NCBI GenBank assembly: GCA_020060485.1
Contig: JAGVAB010000091.1
Coordinates: forward strand, 1-12,998
Origin: Anaerolineales bacterium
GTDB lineage: Bacteria > Chloroflexota > Anaerolineae > Anaerolineales > Anaerolineaceae
DNA length: 12,998 nucleotides
Direction of reading: 5' to 3'
Made by a program: the position numbers and the translations under genes. This document shows positions 5,204 to 10,016 of this stretch, piece after piece. The notes beneath the pieces are model-generated. The model was not told the origin of the DNA. It worked only from the letters and a program-made list of their open reading frames with translations, and ran no database searches. Numbering within the stretch: the stretch's first letter is position 1; each line of letters begins with the position of its first letter.

Positions 5204-6181
5204 CAAATCGGCAATTTTCGACCAGCTGGTGTCCTGCCGGCCTTCGACTGCCTGCAAATAAATCTGGGTAATCGCCAGGCTGCTGTGGCCCAAAAACTCG
5301 CTTATTTTCTGGACATCGTCCCCGGCGGCGCGGCGCAGCATGCTGGCCGTGTGCCGCAGGGTGTGAACATGTATGCTGTCTATACGCAATCCAGCCATCC
5401 GGGCATACCGTTTCAACCGCCGCCCTACCTCGTAGGATGAGATCGGCTGATTCCTGTCCCACTCCGCTTTGACCGTGGGCAGGTTCTTTGCCCGGTCCGA
5501 AAGCGCCGTGAACAGATAACCGTCCTGCAGACCGGCAGCGTCCTGATACCGCTGGACCGCATCCCACACCGGCGGCGCCACGTCCACCACCTGATCGCGC
5601 TTGCCTTTGGCATCGAAGCGATAGCGCACCCGGGCACCAAGCTGCACAAACCGGTCAACCTGGGCCGTGCGCCACTCCGTGTTGCGCCGGGCGGTGAACA
5701 GGTACCCCGTGAACAGGGCATAGTCCTGCAGGCCGTGCAGGCTGTTCTGATCGACTGCGGCCAGCAGCAGCTTTGCCTGTTCCGCTGACAGATAGCCAGC
5801 CTTGCCGTAGGGCGTGATCCGCTGGCGCAGGCGCTTGCCGGCGGCGGGGTTGAAGCTGTGGAGCGGGCGTTCGATCCCGTCTGTATCCACTTCGGTGAAT
5901 TCCTCTGTGGTGAAGCGGAAGAAGCTGCTCACCGCTGCCAGCCTCAGGTTAATCGTGGTATCGGCCAGGTTGCGCTCACGCATGTCCTGCACCCACTCCG
6001 CCACGTCCGAGCGGCCAATTTCCCAGGGCGGCGCTTCGCAAAAGATCACGCACTCCCGCACGGCCAGATCATAGGCGCGGCGCGTGTTGGCGCTGGTCTG
6101 TCCATCCAGCCACAGCCGGTAGGCATCGTCCCAGCGGGATAACTGCACATCCACCACCACCAGATTTTGCAGATCGATCAC
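5195..6181 (-). CDS. int: Tyrosine recombinase / phage-type integrase
   Basis: This 328-residue protein cuts and rejoins DNA at attachment sites to integrate or excise the element. The N-terminal SAM-like core-binding domain is at about 15-95 (YRLWLDGQTSANTRRAYDLA, then TINLRLAAVSSFFRF), and the catalytic domain at about 130-320. Catalytic residues seen are the box I arginine within TARRNTEW (R165/R166), HTLRH (H273, R276), LGHSS (H299) and nucleophile Y308 in ITQIYLQAVEG. AKGKRDQ (191-197) fits the beta-hairpin lysine. The box I context (TGYLFTARRNTEWRT) is divergent from the usual TGLRxSE. The start is a GTG at 6181 overlapping the TGA of the upstream membrane gene (GTGA). A longer frame to 6289 would overlap that gene and is rejected. 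Confidence 0.87.
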   Translation of the reverse strand: MIDLQNLVVVDVQLSRWDDAYRLWLDGQTSANTRRAYDLAVRECVIFCEAPPWEIGRSDVAEWVQDMRERNLADTTINLRLAAVSSFFRFTTEEFTEVDTDGIERPLHSFNPAAGKRLRQRITPYGKAGYLSAEQAKLLLAAVDQNSLHGLQDYALFTGYLFTARRNTEWRTAQVDRFVQLGARVRYRFDAKGKRDQVVDVAPPVWDAVQRYQDAAGLQDGYLFTALSDRAKNLPTVKAEWDRNQPISSYEVGRRLKRYARMAGLRIDSIHVHTLRHTASMLRRAAGDDVQKISEFLGHSSLAITQIYLQAVEGRQDTSWSKIADLLL

Positions 6182-6525
6182 TTTTTGCCCGTCCCGATCC
6201 GCACCGCCAGCTCGCCCCCGCCCGCAATGCACACGCAGGCAATCGCCAATACCAGGCTCGCCAGCGCCGCCGCCTTCACAACATCCCACTCACCGATCCT
6301 GGCCATCATCGCCACCATCCACGCCACCACCAGGCTCATCAGAAACACCGCCAGCCCGCCCACTGCCCCCACAATGAACAACCGGCGCTCAACCTCGCCA
6401 CCCCCCCGCCGCTCAACGCCCCCCGGCTCAATATCCATCCTGGACGGCCTCGGCCAGTAACCCTCAGGCCTCGTCGGCGGCTCATCCGGCTTTGGATAAA
6501 CTGGTTTCGGAAACACTTTTCTCAT
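6178..6525 (-). CDS. Two-helix membrane protein upstream of integrase
   Basis: A 115-residue protein has a proline- and arginine-rich cytoplasmic head (MRKVFPKPVYPKPDEPPTRP). Two hydrophobic helices follow, at about 48-75 (RLFIVGAVGGLAVFLMSLVV) and 83-104 (VKAAALASLVLAIACVCIAG), then a short basic tail. The ATG at 6525 has AGAGGTGCAGGG directly upstream. The frame is open upstream through strong hairpins and a lysine run, and this is taken as non-coding. It is translationally coupled to the integrase. Function unknown: holin, phage exclusion or a membrane anchor are possible, but nothing in the sequence decides. Confidence 0.65.
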   Translation of the reverse strand: MRKVFPKPVYPKPDEPPTRPEGYWPRPSRMDIEPGGVERRGGGEVERRLFIVGAVGGLAVFLMSLVVAWMVAMMARIGEWDVVKAAALASLVLAIACVCIAGGGELAVRIGTGKK

Positions 6526-6542
6526 CCCTGCACCTCTTGTAG

Positions 6543-6612
6543 TATACTTATGGGCAGAAGCTGATTCCCATCCGCTTCCCCAACCCCTGTTCACGCAGGG
6601 GTCTTTTTTTTT
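6543..6612 (+). ncRNA. Candidate small RNA with its own promoter and terminator
   Basis: TATACT at 6543-6548 with TTCTCA 18 bases upstream (4 of 6 matches) could start a plus-strand RNA near 6555. It would contain hairpin GAAGC/GCTTC (6557-6561 with 6574-6578) and then the intrinsic terminator at 6584-6612. The product would be about 58 nt. No plus-strand gene upstream would need this terminator, which is the main reason to propose a dedicated RNA. It lies opposite the leader of the 6525 gene, so it could act as an antisense regulator. This is inference. Confidence 0.4.
6584..6612 (+). terminator. Intrinsic terminator, plus strand
   Basis: CCCCTG-TTCACG-CAGGGG is followed by TC and nine T residues. 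This is a textbook rho-independent terminator in the plus direction. It faces only minus-strand genes on its left. Confidence 0.75.
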
Positions 6613-6614
6613 CC

Positions 6615-6641
6615 GCCCTGGCGGCCGCTCACCGCCAGGGC
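6615..6641. repeat. 10-bp perfect inverted repeat beside the terminator
   Basis: GCCCTGGCGG-CCGCTCA-CCGCCAGGGC forms a very stable hairpin on either strand. On the minus strand it precedes an A9 tract and the reverse of the plus-strand terminator. A further hairpin, GGCCAG/CTGGCC, lies at 6752-6770. Together these make the leader of the 6525 gene strongly structured. Confidence 0.6.
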
Positions 6642-6662
6642 TCTCATGAAATGCGGCAGCTA

Positions 6663-6797
6663 TCACAGCCAACCGCCACCTGCCCGGATTTGATTCCAAC
6701 CAGTAAAATCGTGATCCCCATCCAGGCCACCGGGCAGCGCCTGGTCCAACCGGCCAGATAACCACTGGCCTTGCCGCCGGTCTCTCCCGGCTGTCAC
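6663..6797 (-). CDS. Possible 44-residue protein with GTG start
   Basis: A GTG at 6797 is preceded by a strong GGAGGAAAG site. The frame reads (M)TAGRDRRQGQWLSGRLDQ, then ALPGGLDGDHDFTGWN, ending RAGGGWL. The strong ribosome site is the main support. The composition (Gly, Arg, Trp, Asp) is what high-GC non-coding sequence also gives, and a hairpin overlaps it. No family is recognised. Confidence 0.25.
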   Translation of the reverse strand: MTAGRDRRQGQWLSGRLDQALPGGLDGDHDFTGWNQIRAGGGWL

Positions 6798-6810
6798 CTT
6801 TCCTCCATGT

Positions 6811-6855
6811 CCCCTCCCTAAAATCGCAGATTTTGGGGAGGGTTAGGGTGGGGTA
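6811..6855. repeat. Dispersed palindromic repeat (family B, copy 2)
   Basis: This is nearly identical to 4362-4405: CCCCTCCCT-AAAATC-GCA-GATTTT-GGGGAGGG then TTAGGGTGGGG. It lies between the proposed structured RNA and the 6797 start. Confidence 0.8.
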
Positions 6856-6860
6856 GGCTG

Positions 6861-7440
6861 TGGAGCGGCCGGGTTTCGATCCCGGTCAAAGTCAAAGGCC
6901 CCTATGTGCGCCTCCGCCCCATCTCGCCAGACTGCGTCTCATAGCCGACGCCCTGGGTAAGTCCATGTCCTCCCGAAGGAAAGCAGGATGCCCTTACCGC
7001 CTCTGCTCATAAGCAGCGGACGCATCGGCTGGCTGCAAACTGGCGGGTGGACTTCGCATTACGGGAAACCGCCAGTCATGCACAATTAAGTTGTCAACGT
7101 TCGCCGGTCTAGGCTATCATCCGGCATGGTGCCTTTAGCCACTTGCACTTTGTAGGGGATCAGCCCCTCACCTCCCGCCATGCGACTGCGACGGGAATGC
7201 CCATATAGGGCTATTTGGGCGAACGGGATTCGAACCCGCCCGGCTGCCGTGGAAGCTCCTCCGCCGTTTTGGCTTCCTGCTTTCGGCTATCGGCCACACA
7301 CATGGATCGCACCGTCCAGCGCCTGAGATGCTCACGCCCGAGCTTCAACGGCTCCCACTCCGTTCTGTTGCTATACACAACAGCACGCCTATGGCGTTTT
7401 CCAGCCTCTCGTTCGCGCTTCCCAGGGTTACGTCTCTTGT
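6861..7440 (-). ncRNA. Candidate large structured non-coding RNA
   Basis: This stretch has no convincing gene but a dense set of helices. Plus coordinates: 7385-7397 (ACGCC/GGCGT), 7365-7383 (CTGTTG/CAACAG), 7340-7354, 7251-7256 with 7272-7277 (GGAAGC/GCTTCC), 7223-7239 (T-arm-like), 7199-7211 (GCCC/GGGC), 7154-7168 (AGGGG/CCCCT), 7039-7046 with 7069-7076 (8 bp), 7003-7016 (CTGCT/AGCAG), 6956-6961 with 6993-6998 (GGTAAG/CTTACC), 6969-6983 (C-UUCG-G tetraloop), 7022-7030 with 6943-6951 (9 bp), and 6862-6868 with 6914-6920 (7 bp). Three of these include G-U pairs in the minus transcript that would be A-C mismatches in the plus transcript, which sets the strand. Large phage RNAs such as GOLLD and ROOL have similar size and setting, but I cannot match their motifs. 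The ends are uncertain. Confidence 0.45.
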
Positions 7441-7447
7441 AAGACAT
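7211..7447 (-). CDS. Doubtful 78-residue basic protein overlapping the RNA candidate
   Basis: The frame starts MSYKRRNPGKREREAGKRHR with GGAGAGCAACG ahead of the ATG, a good ribosome site. Its last residues (GGFESRSPK) are simply the translation of a tRNA T-arm and acceptor strand, a classic sign of a spurious frame over an RNA gene. Four or five perfect hairpins also lie within it. The lysine/arginine-rich N-terminus keeps open the chance of a short real nucleic-acid-binding protein. I favour RNA over protein here. Confidence 0.25.
   Translation of the reverse strand: MSYKRRNPGKREREAGKRHRRAVVYSNRTEWEPLKLGREHLRRWTVRSMCVADSRKQEAKTAEELPRQPGGFESRSPK
7213..7240 (-). other. tRNA 3'-end-like sequence (T-arm plus acceptor strand), possible att core
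   Basis: On the minus strand GCGGG-TTCGAAT-CCCGT is a canonical T-arm (loop fits TTCRANY), followed by acceptor strand TCGCCCA and then AAAT, with no encoded CCA. It matches the 3' end expected of a tRNA beginning TGGGCGA, as in many glutamine tRNAs. A weak 5' counterpart, TGGCCGATAGCC, lies about 60 bases before the T-loop, but no proper D-arm or anticodon arm can be drawn, so no complete tRNA is called. A 3' tRNA fragment about 1 kb from a tyrosine integrase could be the attP core, or part of the RNA candidate. Confidence 0.4.
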
Positions 7448-7782
7448 CGTTGCTCTCCGGTCCTGTTACCTCATTTGCCTACTCACAGGGCGTGTACACC
7501 ACCACGCCGCCGCCCAATCTACCAATAATTTGCCGGCCTTGGCTCGTCATCCGGCTGGGGAACTCCGGCCATCGTTATTCCCTTTGGAGACCTATTCTTA
7601 TCCTCATCACACCACTCTGGCAGGTGTCGCCAATTCGGGCAGGGAGGCCTCGAACCATCCCTTCAGTGTGCGGAGGACGGGGAAAACCCGCCAGGACCGC
7701 CCCGGCAGTAAAACCCGCTGATTCACACCGTGTCATTCCGACGCCCGCCAAAACCTTCATCACAAACTCTACATCTCCACGT
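7448..7782. other. Gene-poor stretch with no supported gene
   Basis: No frame with both a ribosome site and protein-like composition is seen. The minus strand holds a possible 17-residue peptide (MAGVPQPDDEPRPANYW) preceded by AAAGGG. There is an imperfect GGCCGG/CCGGC palindrome around 7525-7570, a GTGTACAC palindrome at 7492-7499, and a foldback AGGGA/TCCCT at about 7641-7662. It may be the promoter-proximal part of the structured RNA, or its promoter region. Confidence 0.4.
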
Positions 7783-7833
7783 CCCTCCCTTGAATTGCGC
7801 AGCAATTCGGGGGAGGCTAGGAGGGGGTGGGGT
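7783..7833. repeat. Dispersed palindromic repeat (family A, copy 2)
   Basis: CCCTCCCTTGAATTGC-GCA-GCAATTC is followed by GGGGGAGGCTAGGAGGGGGTGGGG. Same hairpin as 2534-2555 and 9380-9405. It ends two bases before the stop of the 93-residue gene. Confidence 0.8.
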
Positions 7834-7835
7834 GT

Positions 7836-8117
7836 CTACTCCTCCAGCCGCCCGATCACCTGCACCCCGGCGGCCCGCATCTGCAAAACCCGGATCTTCT
7901 CACACAGCACCCAGTCCTTCAGACTGTCCACCACCCACCGCTCCACCGCGTTCCGCCCTTCCGGGATCACCTGCCGCAGCCCGTCCAGCTCTGCCAGCAG
8001 CTTCTCAGCCTCAAACCGCACCACCTCATTCCGCCTGCGCAGCACCAGGTGCAGCCCCACCAGAAACCACACCGGCAGTTTCGCCATCCGCCGGATCCCG
8101 ATCGTCTCATCCTGCAT
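7836..8117 (-). CDS. Helical small protein, function unknown (93 residues)
   Basis: The protein starts MQDETIGIRRMAKLPVWFLV, then GLHLVLRRRNEVVRFEAEKL, and ends QMRAAGVQVIGRLEE. The middle (EVVRFEAEKLLAELDGLRQVI and AVERWVVDSLKDWVLCEKIRV) is strongly helical and amphipathic, with a short hydrophobic patch near residue 17. The ATG at 8117 overlaps the TGA of the lipoprotein gene and has GGAG eight bases upstream, so it is coupled. It is the last gene before the structured-RNA stretch. No family recognised. Confidence 0.6.
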   Translation of the reverse strand: MQDETIGIRRMAKLPVWFLVGLHLVLRRRNEVVRFEAEKLLAELDGLRQVIPEGRNAVERWVVDSLKDWVLCEKIRVLQMRAAGVQVIGRLEE

Positions 8118-8623
8118 CACGTCAACTCCTGCGGGATCGGTGTCGGCAGCAGGATCGCCGGCAGCACAAAAATGCTCGGAAATGCGCTCGTCCCCAGCAG
8201 GATCAGCTCGCTCAACGCCGCCGGCAGCGCCGCCGGGGCCGTATACTCCCAGCCCAACGCCTCAAGCTGCTTCACCAGGTCGCTGAAACTGTACACATCC
8301 AGTTTGATCCCGTTGATCGGCAGCCCCTTTGCATTCACCAGCACGAACTCCCACGCGTTGCCCTTTGGCCACGCCAGCAGGAAATCCTGCCCATGCGCCA
8401 TGATGAACGCCCCCGACCCCTCCTGCAGCACCATCCCGATTCCCCTGGCCGTCTCCATTGCCCCCACCGCCGCCCCCATCGACGCCGCATCCGAAACCAC
8501 CGCCGGCGCAGCCTGCATCACATCCGGCAGCGCCGCACAGCCCGCCAGGCTCAGCGCCAGCAAAACCGTCAAAATCCTGTTGGCTGTCTCCAGCCGTCTG
8601 TTCAACTTCCAGTTTGTCGCCAT
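8117..8623 (-). CDS. Predicted lipoprotein (168 residues)
   Basis: A type II signal peptide is clear: basic head MATNWKLNRR, hydrophobic core ILTVLLALSLAG and lipobox LAGC with Cys29. The mature protein would be lipid-anchored on the outer face of the cytoplasmic membrane. A glycine/alanine-rich region follows (AVVSDAASMGAAVGAMETAR), then a compact segment QDFLLAWPKGNAWEFVLVNA, PINGIKLDVYSFSDLVKQLE. The C-terminus is hydrophobic (IFVLPAILLPTPIPQELT) and may be a second membrane contact. The start at 8623 has AAGGA upstream; an ATG at 8656 is also in frame. The gene is overlapped for about 360 bases by the open frame of the upstream gene. Accessory lipoproteins of phages can act in exclusion or lysis, but the role is unknown. 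Confidence 0.65.
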   Translation of the reverse strand: MATNWKLNRRLETANRILTVLLALSLAGCAALPDVMQAAPAVVSDAASMGAAVGAMETARGIGMVLQEGSGAFIMAHGQDFLLAWPKGNAWEFVLVNAKGLPINGIKLDVYSFSDLVKQLEALGWEYTAPAALPAALSELILLGTSAFPSIFVLPAILLPTPIPQELT

Positions 8624-8765
8624 TGATTCCCATCCTTTCTCTTTCCACTTCCTCATACAGAACCATCACCATTTTTGCCATCAGTTGCATCGCCTGCTCA
8701 TACCGCTGTTCCTGCTCCGGGCTGGATGCCGCCACAAACGTCATGCCAAGCTCAGCTTCCATCAT
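8262..8765 (-). CDS. Helical protein whose frame runs deep into the lipoprotein gene
   Basis: The first 50-60 residues look real: MMEAELGMTFVAASSPEQEQ, then RYEQAMQLMAKMVMVLYEEV and ERERMGINGDKLEVEQTAG, an amphipathic helical segment. From about residue 65 the frame becomes glycine- and alanine-rich without structure and overlaps the lipoprotein gene to 8262. Either a long dual-coding overlap exists, or the proper stop was lost by a frameshift, or the true product is made differently. The ATGATG start at 8765/8762 overlaps the end of the coiled-coil gene. No function is recognised. The start and N-terminal half are moderately sure; the C-terminal half is doubtful. Confidence 0.45.
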   Translation of the reverse strand: MMEAELGMTFVAASSPEQEQRYEQAMQLMAKMVMVLYEEVERERMGINGDKLEVEQTAGDSQQDFDGFAGAEPGGLCGAAGCDAGCAGGGFGCGVDGGGGGGNGDGQGNRDGAAGGVGGVHHGAWAGFPAGVAKGQRVGVRAGECKGAADQRDQTGCVQFQRPGEAA

Positions 8766-8967
8766 CCGTCCAGTCCACTGCCTGCCACAGCTCCCCCAGT
8801 TCCTGCTGGGCCAGCCGCAGCTTCTCCACCGCCACCCGCAAGTCCTCCACCGCCGGGCCCAGCACCCCCGCACACCCCAGGCCATACTGCTCTGCCTGCC
8901 GCACCCGCAGGGTCACCAGCTCCAGCCGCTTGCGGGCATGCACCAGCGCCGCCAGCCCGTTCTCCAT
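8752..8967 (-). CDS. Short coiled-coil protein (71 residues)
   Basis: The protein starts MENGLAALVHARKRLELVTL and ends LGELWQAVDWTDDGS. Heptad-like leucine and valine spacing (AVEDLRVAVEKLRLAQQELG) predicts a coiled coil. It sits 16 bases after the stop of the three-helix membrane gene, so the pair may form a membrane-associated complex. The start is uncertain: ATG at 8967 has GGGGGAG almost touching it, while ATGs at 9000 and 9009 are in frame but have no clear ribosome site. Function unknown. Confidence 0.55.
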   Translation of the reverse strand: MENGLAALVHARKRLELVTLRVRQAEQYGLGCAGVLGPAVEDLRVAVEKLRLAQQELGELWQAVDWTDDGS

Positions 8968-8983
8968 GCTCCCCCGCCGCGCC

Positions 8984-9325
8984 TCAGCCGCGCTCGTCAT
9001 TCGCGTCATCGAAGGCCATCCCGCGTAAACTGCGATTCTCGCTCTCGTCCGCCTGCATCCGCTGCACCGTCTCCAGGTAATGATCCAGCACATACGCCCC
9101 GATCACCACCACCCCGCACGCCGCCACCACAATCCACAGCCCCAGCAGCACCCGCCACAACCCTTGCAGGCCCAGCCACACGCTGAACGGCGCCAGCATC
9201 AGCACCACCCCGATCGTATACGCCTCCGTCCGCCGCAGTTGCCGCCCCAGCAGACGCCGCCACGGCAGGTAATGCGCCGCCACCTGCGCCACCCCGCTCA
9301 GTAATGCCATCATCAGAATATCCAT
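8984..9325 (-). CDS. Three-helix membrane protein, holin-like topology
   Basis: A 113-residue protein. Hydrophobic helices lie at about 2-20 (ILMMALLSGVAQVAAHYL), 35-56 (YTIGVVLMLAPFSVWLGL) and 58-81 (RVLLGLWIVVAACGVVVIGA). A charged, soluble tail follows (LDHYLETVQRMQADESENRS). Small size, several helices and a charged tail fit phage holins or anchor proteins, but also many other small membrane proteins. The ATG at 9325 has GAGGTGG at suitable spacing. It heads a compact set of five overlapping small genes. Its leader closely resembles that of the ParB-like gene at 4324. Confidence 0.65.
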   Translation of the reverse strand: MDILMMALLSGVAQVAAHYLPWRRLLGRQLRRTEAYTIGVVLMLAPFSVWLGLQGLWRVLLGLWIVVAACGVVVIGAYVLDHYLETVQRMQADESENRSLRGMAFDDANDERG

Positions 9326-9377
9326 CTCACCACCTCGCTTCGTTCACCGCATCCCCTTCTCCACATTCCTCCATATT

Positions 9378-9432
9378 CCTCCCTTGAATTGCGCAGCAAT
9401 TCGGGGGAGGTGGCCGTCAGGCCGGAGGGGGT
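9378..9432. repeat. Dispersed palindromic repeat (family A, copy 3)
   Basis: CCTCCCTTGAATTGC-GCA-GCAATTC, then GGGGGAGGTGGCC-GTCA-GGCC, then GGAGGGGGT. It combines the first and last hairpins of the long form at 2534-2615 without its middle hairpin, which shows the modular build of the family. Confidence 0.8.
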
Positions 9433-9444
9433 AGTAAATATGCT

Positions 9445-9564
9445 TCACTCCCTGCCCTTTGTGCTATTCTCAAAATAAGCAGCAATATCCACCTGGCTGC
9501 GCCACAGCGCCCAGCCCCCACCGATCACCACCAACAGGAGCAAACCAATGTCACCAACTGTCAT
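9445..9564 (-). CDS. 39-residue single-pass membrane protein
   Basis: The frame reads MTVGDIGLLLLVVIGGGWAL, then WRSQVDIAAYFENSTKGRE. One transmembrane helix at about 6-21 is followed by a short polar tail. The ATG at 9564 has GGAGG six bases upstream, a very good site. It lies just beyond the terminator of the XRE repressor gene and so begins the next leftward transcript. Function unknown. Confidence 0.6.
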   Translation of the reverse strand: MTVGDIGLLLLVVIGGGWALWRSQVDIAAYFENSTKGRE

Positions 9565-9584
9565 CGCAACCTCCCCGCACAGAC

Positions 9585-9628
9585 AAAAAGACCGCCAGCC
9601 CGTTTCTCGGAAACGGTCTTACTGGCGG
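9585..9628 (-). terminator. Intrinsic terminator of the XRE repressor gene
   Basis: On the minus strand CCGCCAG (9628-9622) pairs with CTGGCGG (9598-9592) and encloses CCGTTT/AAACGG (9616-9611 with 9605-9600). TCTTTTTG follows (9591-9584). The stem overlaps the last codons of the repressor gene. It should isolate the repressor from the small-gene operon to the left. Confidence 0.7.
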
Positions 9629-9885
9629 GCAACGTCCGCCGCTTGTTCTGCGGACAGATCAGAAAACTCAAGGATTTGTTGGGCTGCATCAGCCCCGTAT
9701 GCCATCGCCACCTTCCCGATCATCATGGGGGTTGCATCGGCATAGGTACCACGCAAAAGTTGATACGCATGATTGTAGGAATATTCCATTTTCCGGGCGA
9801 AGTCAGGAACGCTTATCCCATTCACTTCAGCCCATCGACGGAGACCTGCTTTCAAATCTGCTTTACTCTTGTTTTGTTCTGTCAT
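9619..9885 (-). CDS. XRE/Cro-family repressor
   Basis: An 88-residue protein with a helix-turn-helix at about 24-62: ISVPDFARKMEYSYNHAYQL, then LRGTYADATPMMIGKVAMAY. The C-terminal helix (AAQQILEFSDLSAEQAADVA) probably dimerises. Such proteins bind operators in lysis/lysogeny switches and plasmid control regions. The ATG at 9885 has GGAG five bases upstream. It is transcribed from a consensus promoter at 9933-9960 that is flanked by an inverted operator repeat, and ends at its own terminator. It stands divergent to the regulator at 10017, a typical genetic switch. Confidence 0.8.
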   Translation of the reverse strand: MTEQNKSKADLKAGLRRWAEVNGISVPDFARKMEYSYNHAYQLLRGTYADATPMMIGKVAMAYGADAAQQILEFSDLSAEQAADVARQ

Positions 9886-9916
9886 TTCAACTCCATGCGT
9901 ATTTTATTCCGATTAT

Positions 9917-9971
9917 TTCGTAATCTATTATGATTATACATAAATATATGGATTTGTCAATAGATTACGAA
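9917..9971. promoter_or_regulatory. Switch operator: perfect 13-bp inverted repeat
   Basis: TTCGTAATCTATT (9917-9929) and AATAGATTACGAA (9959-9971) are exact reverse complements, about 42 bp apart centre to centre, close to four helical turns. A further half-site-like TTCCGTAAC lies at 9974-9982. One arm overlaps the -35 and the other the predicted start of the repressor promoter, so dimer binding or looping would shut it off. Which of the two XRE proteins binds is not known. Confidence 0.65.
9933..9960 (-). promoter_or_regulatory. Consensus promoter of the XRE repressor
   Basis: Perfect TTGACA (9960-9955) and perfect TATAAT (9938-9933) are spaced by 16 bases on the minus strand. The expected start is near 9926, giving a leader of about 40 nt. 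Confidence 0.8.
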
Positions 9972-10016
9972 TATTCCGTAACAAATTATGGATTCAAAGC
10001 GGTATCATATTTAAGT

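Noticed and set aside
6541..6546. TATACT as a minus-strand promoter for the 6525 gene
   Set aside because: Transcription would start inside the ribosome-binding site and no -35 is seen. The same box fits the plus-strand small RNA better.
6961..7000. SRP RNA or RNase P-like motif (GAAGGAAAGCAGG) on the plus strand
   Set aside because: It is the reverse of a UUCG hairpin. The SRP core and the RNase P GAGGAAAGTCC signature are not present.
6861..7168. tmRNA (ssrA) gene on the minus strand
   Set aside because: GGGGCTG (7167-7161) could pair 6 of 7 with CCGCTCC (6868-6862) at a tmRNA-like length. However, the GGnTTCGAC D-loop motif and a tag frame ending in Ala-Leu-Ala-Ala-stop are absent, and the T-loop reads ATCGAAA.
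7213..7293. Complete tRNA gene on the minus strand
   Set aside because: The T-arm is good and TGGCCGATAGCC is acceptor-like with one mismatch, but no D-arm or 5-bp anticodon stem with a T33 loop can be drawn. Only the 3' part is reported.
7575..7760. Minus-strand open frame starting MKVLAGVGMTRCESAG
   Set aside because: No properly spaced ribosome site, atypical composition, and it overlaps foldbacks. It is better taken as non-coding.
8984..9325. Firm holin assignment and a spanin pair with the lipoprotein
   Set aside because: Topology fits, but no endolysin lies nearby, and an outer-membrane spanin would be odd in the suspected host. Left as a membrane protein of unknown role.
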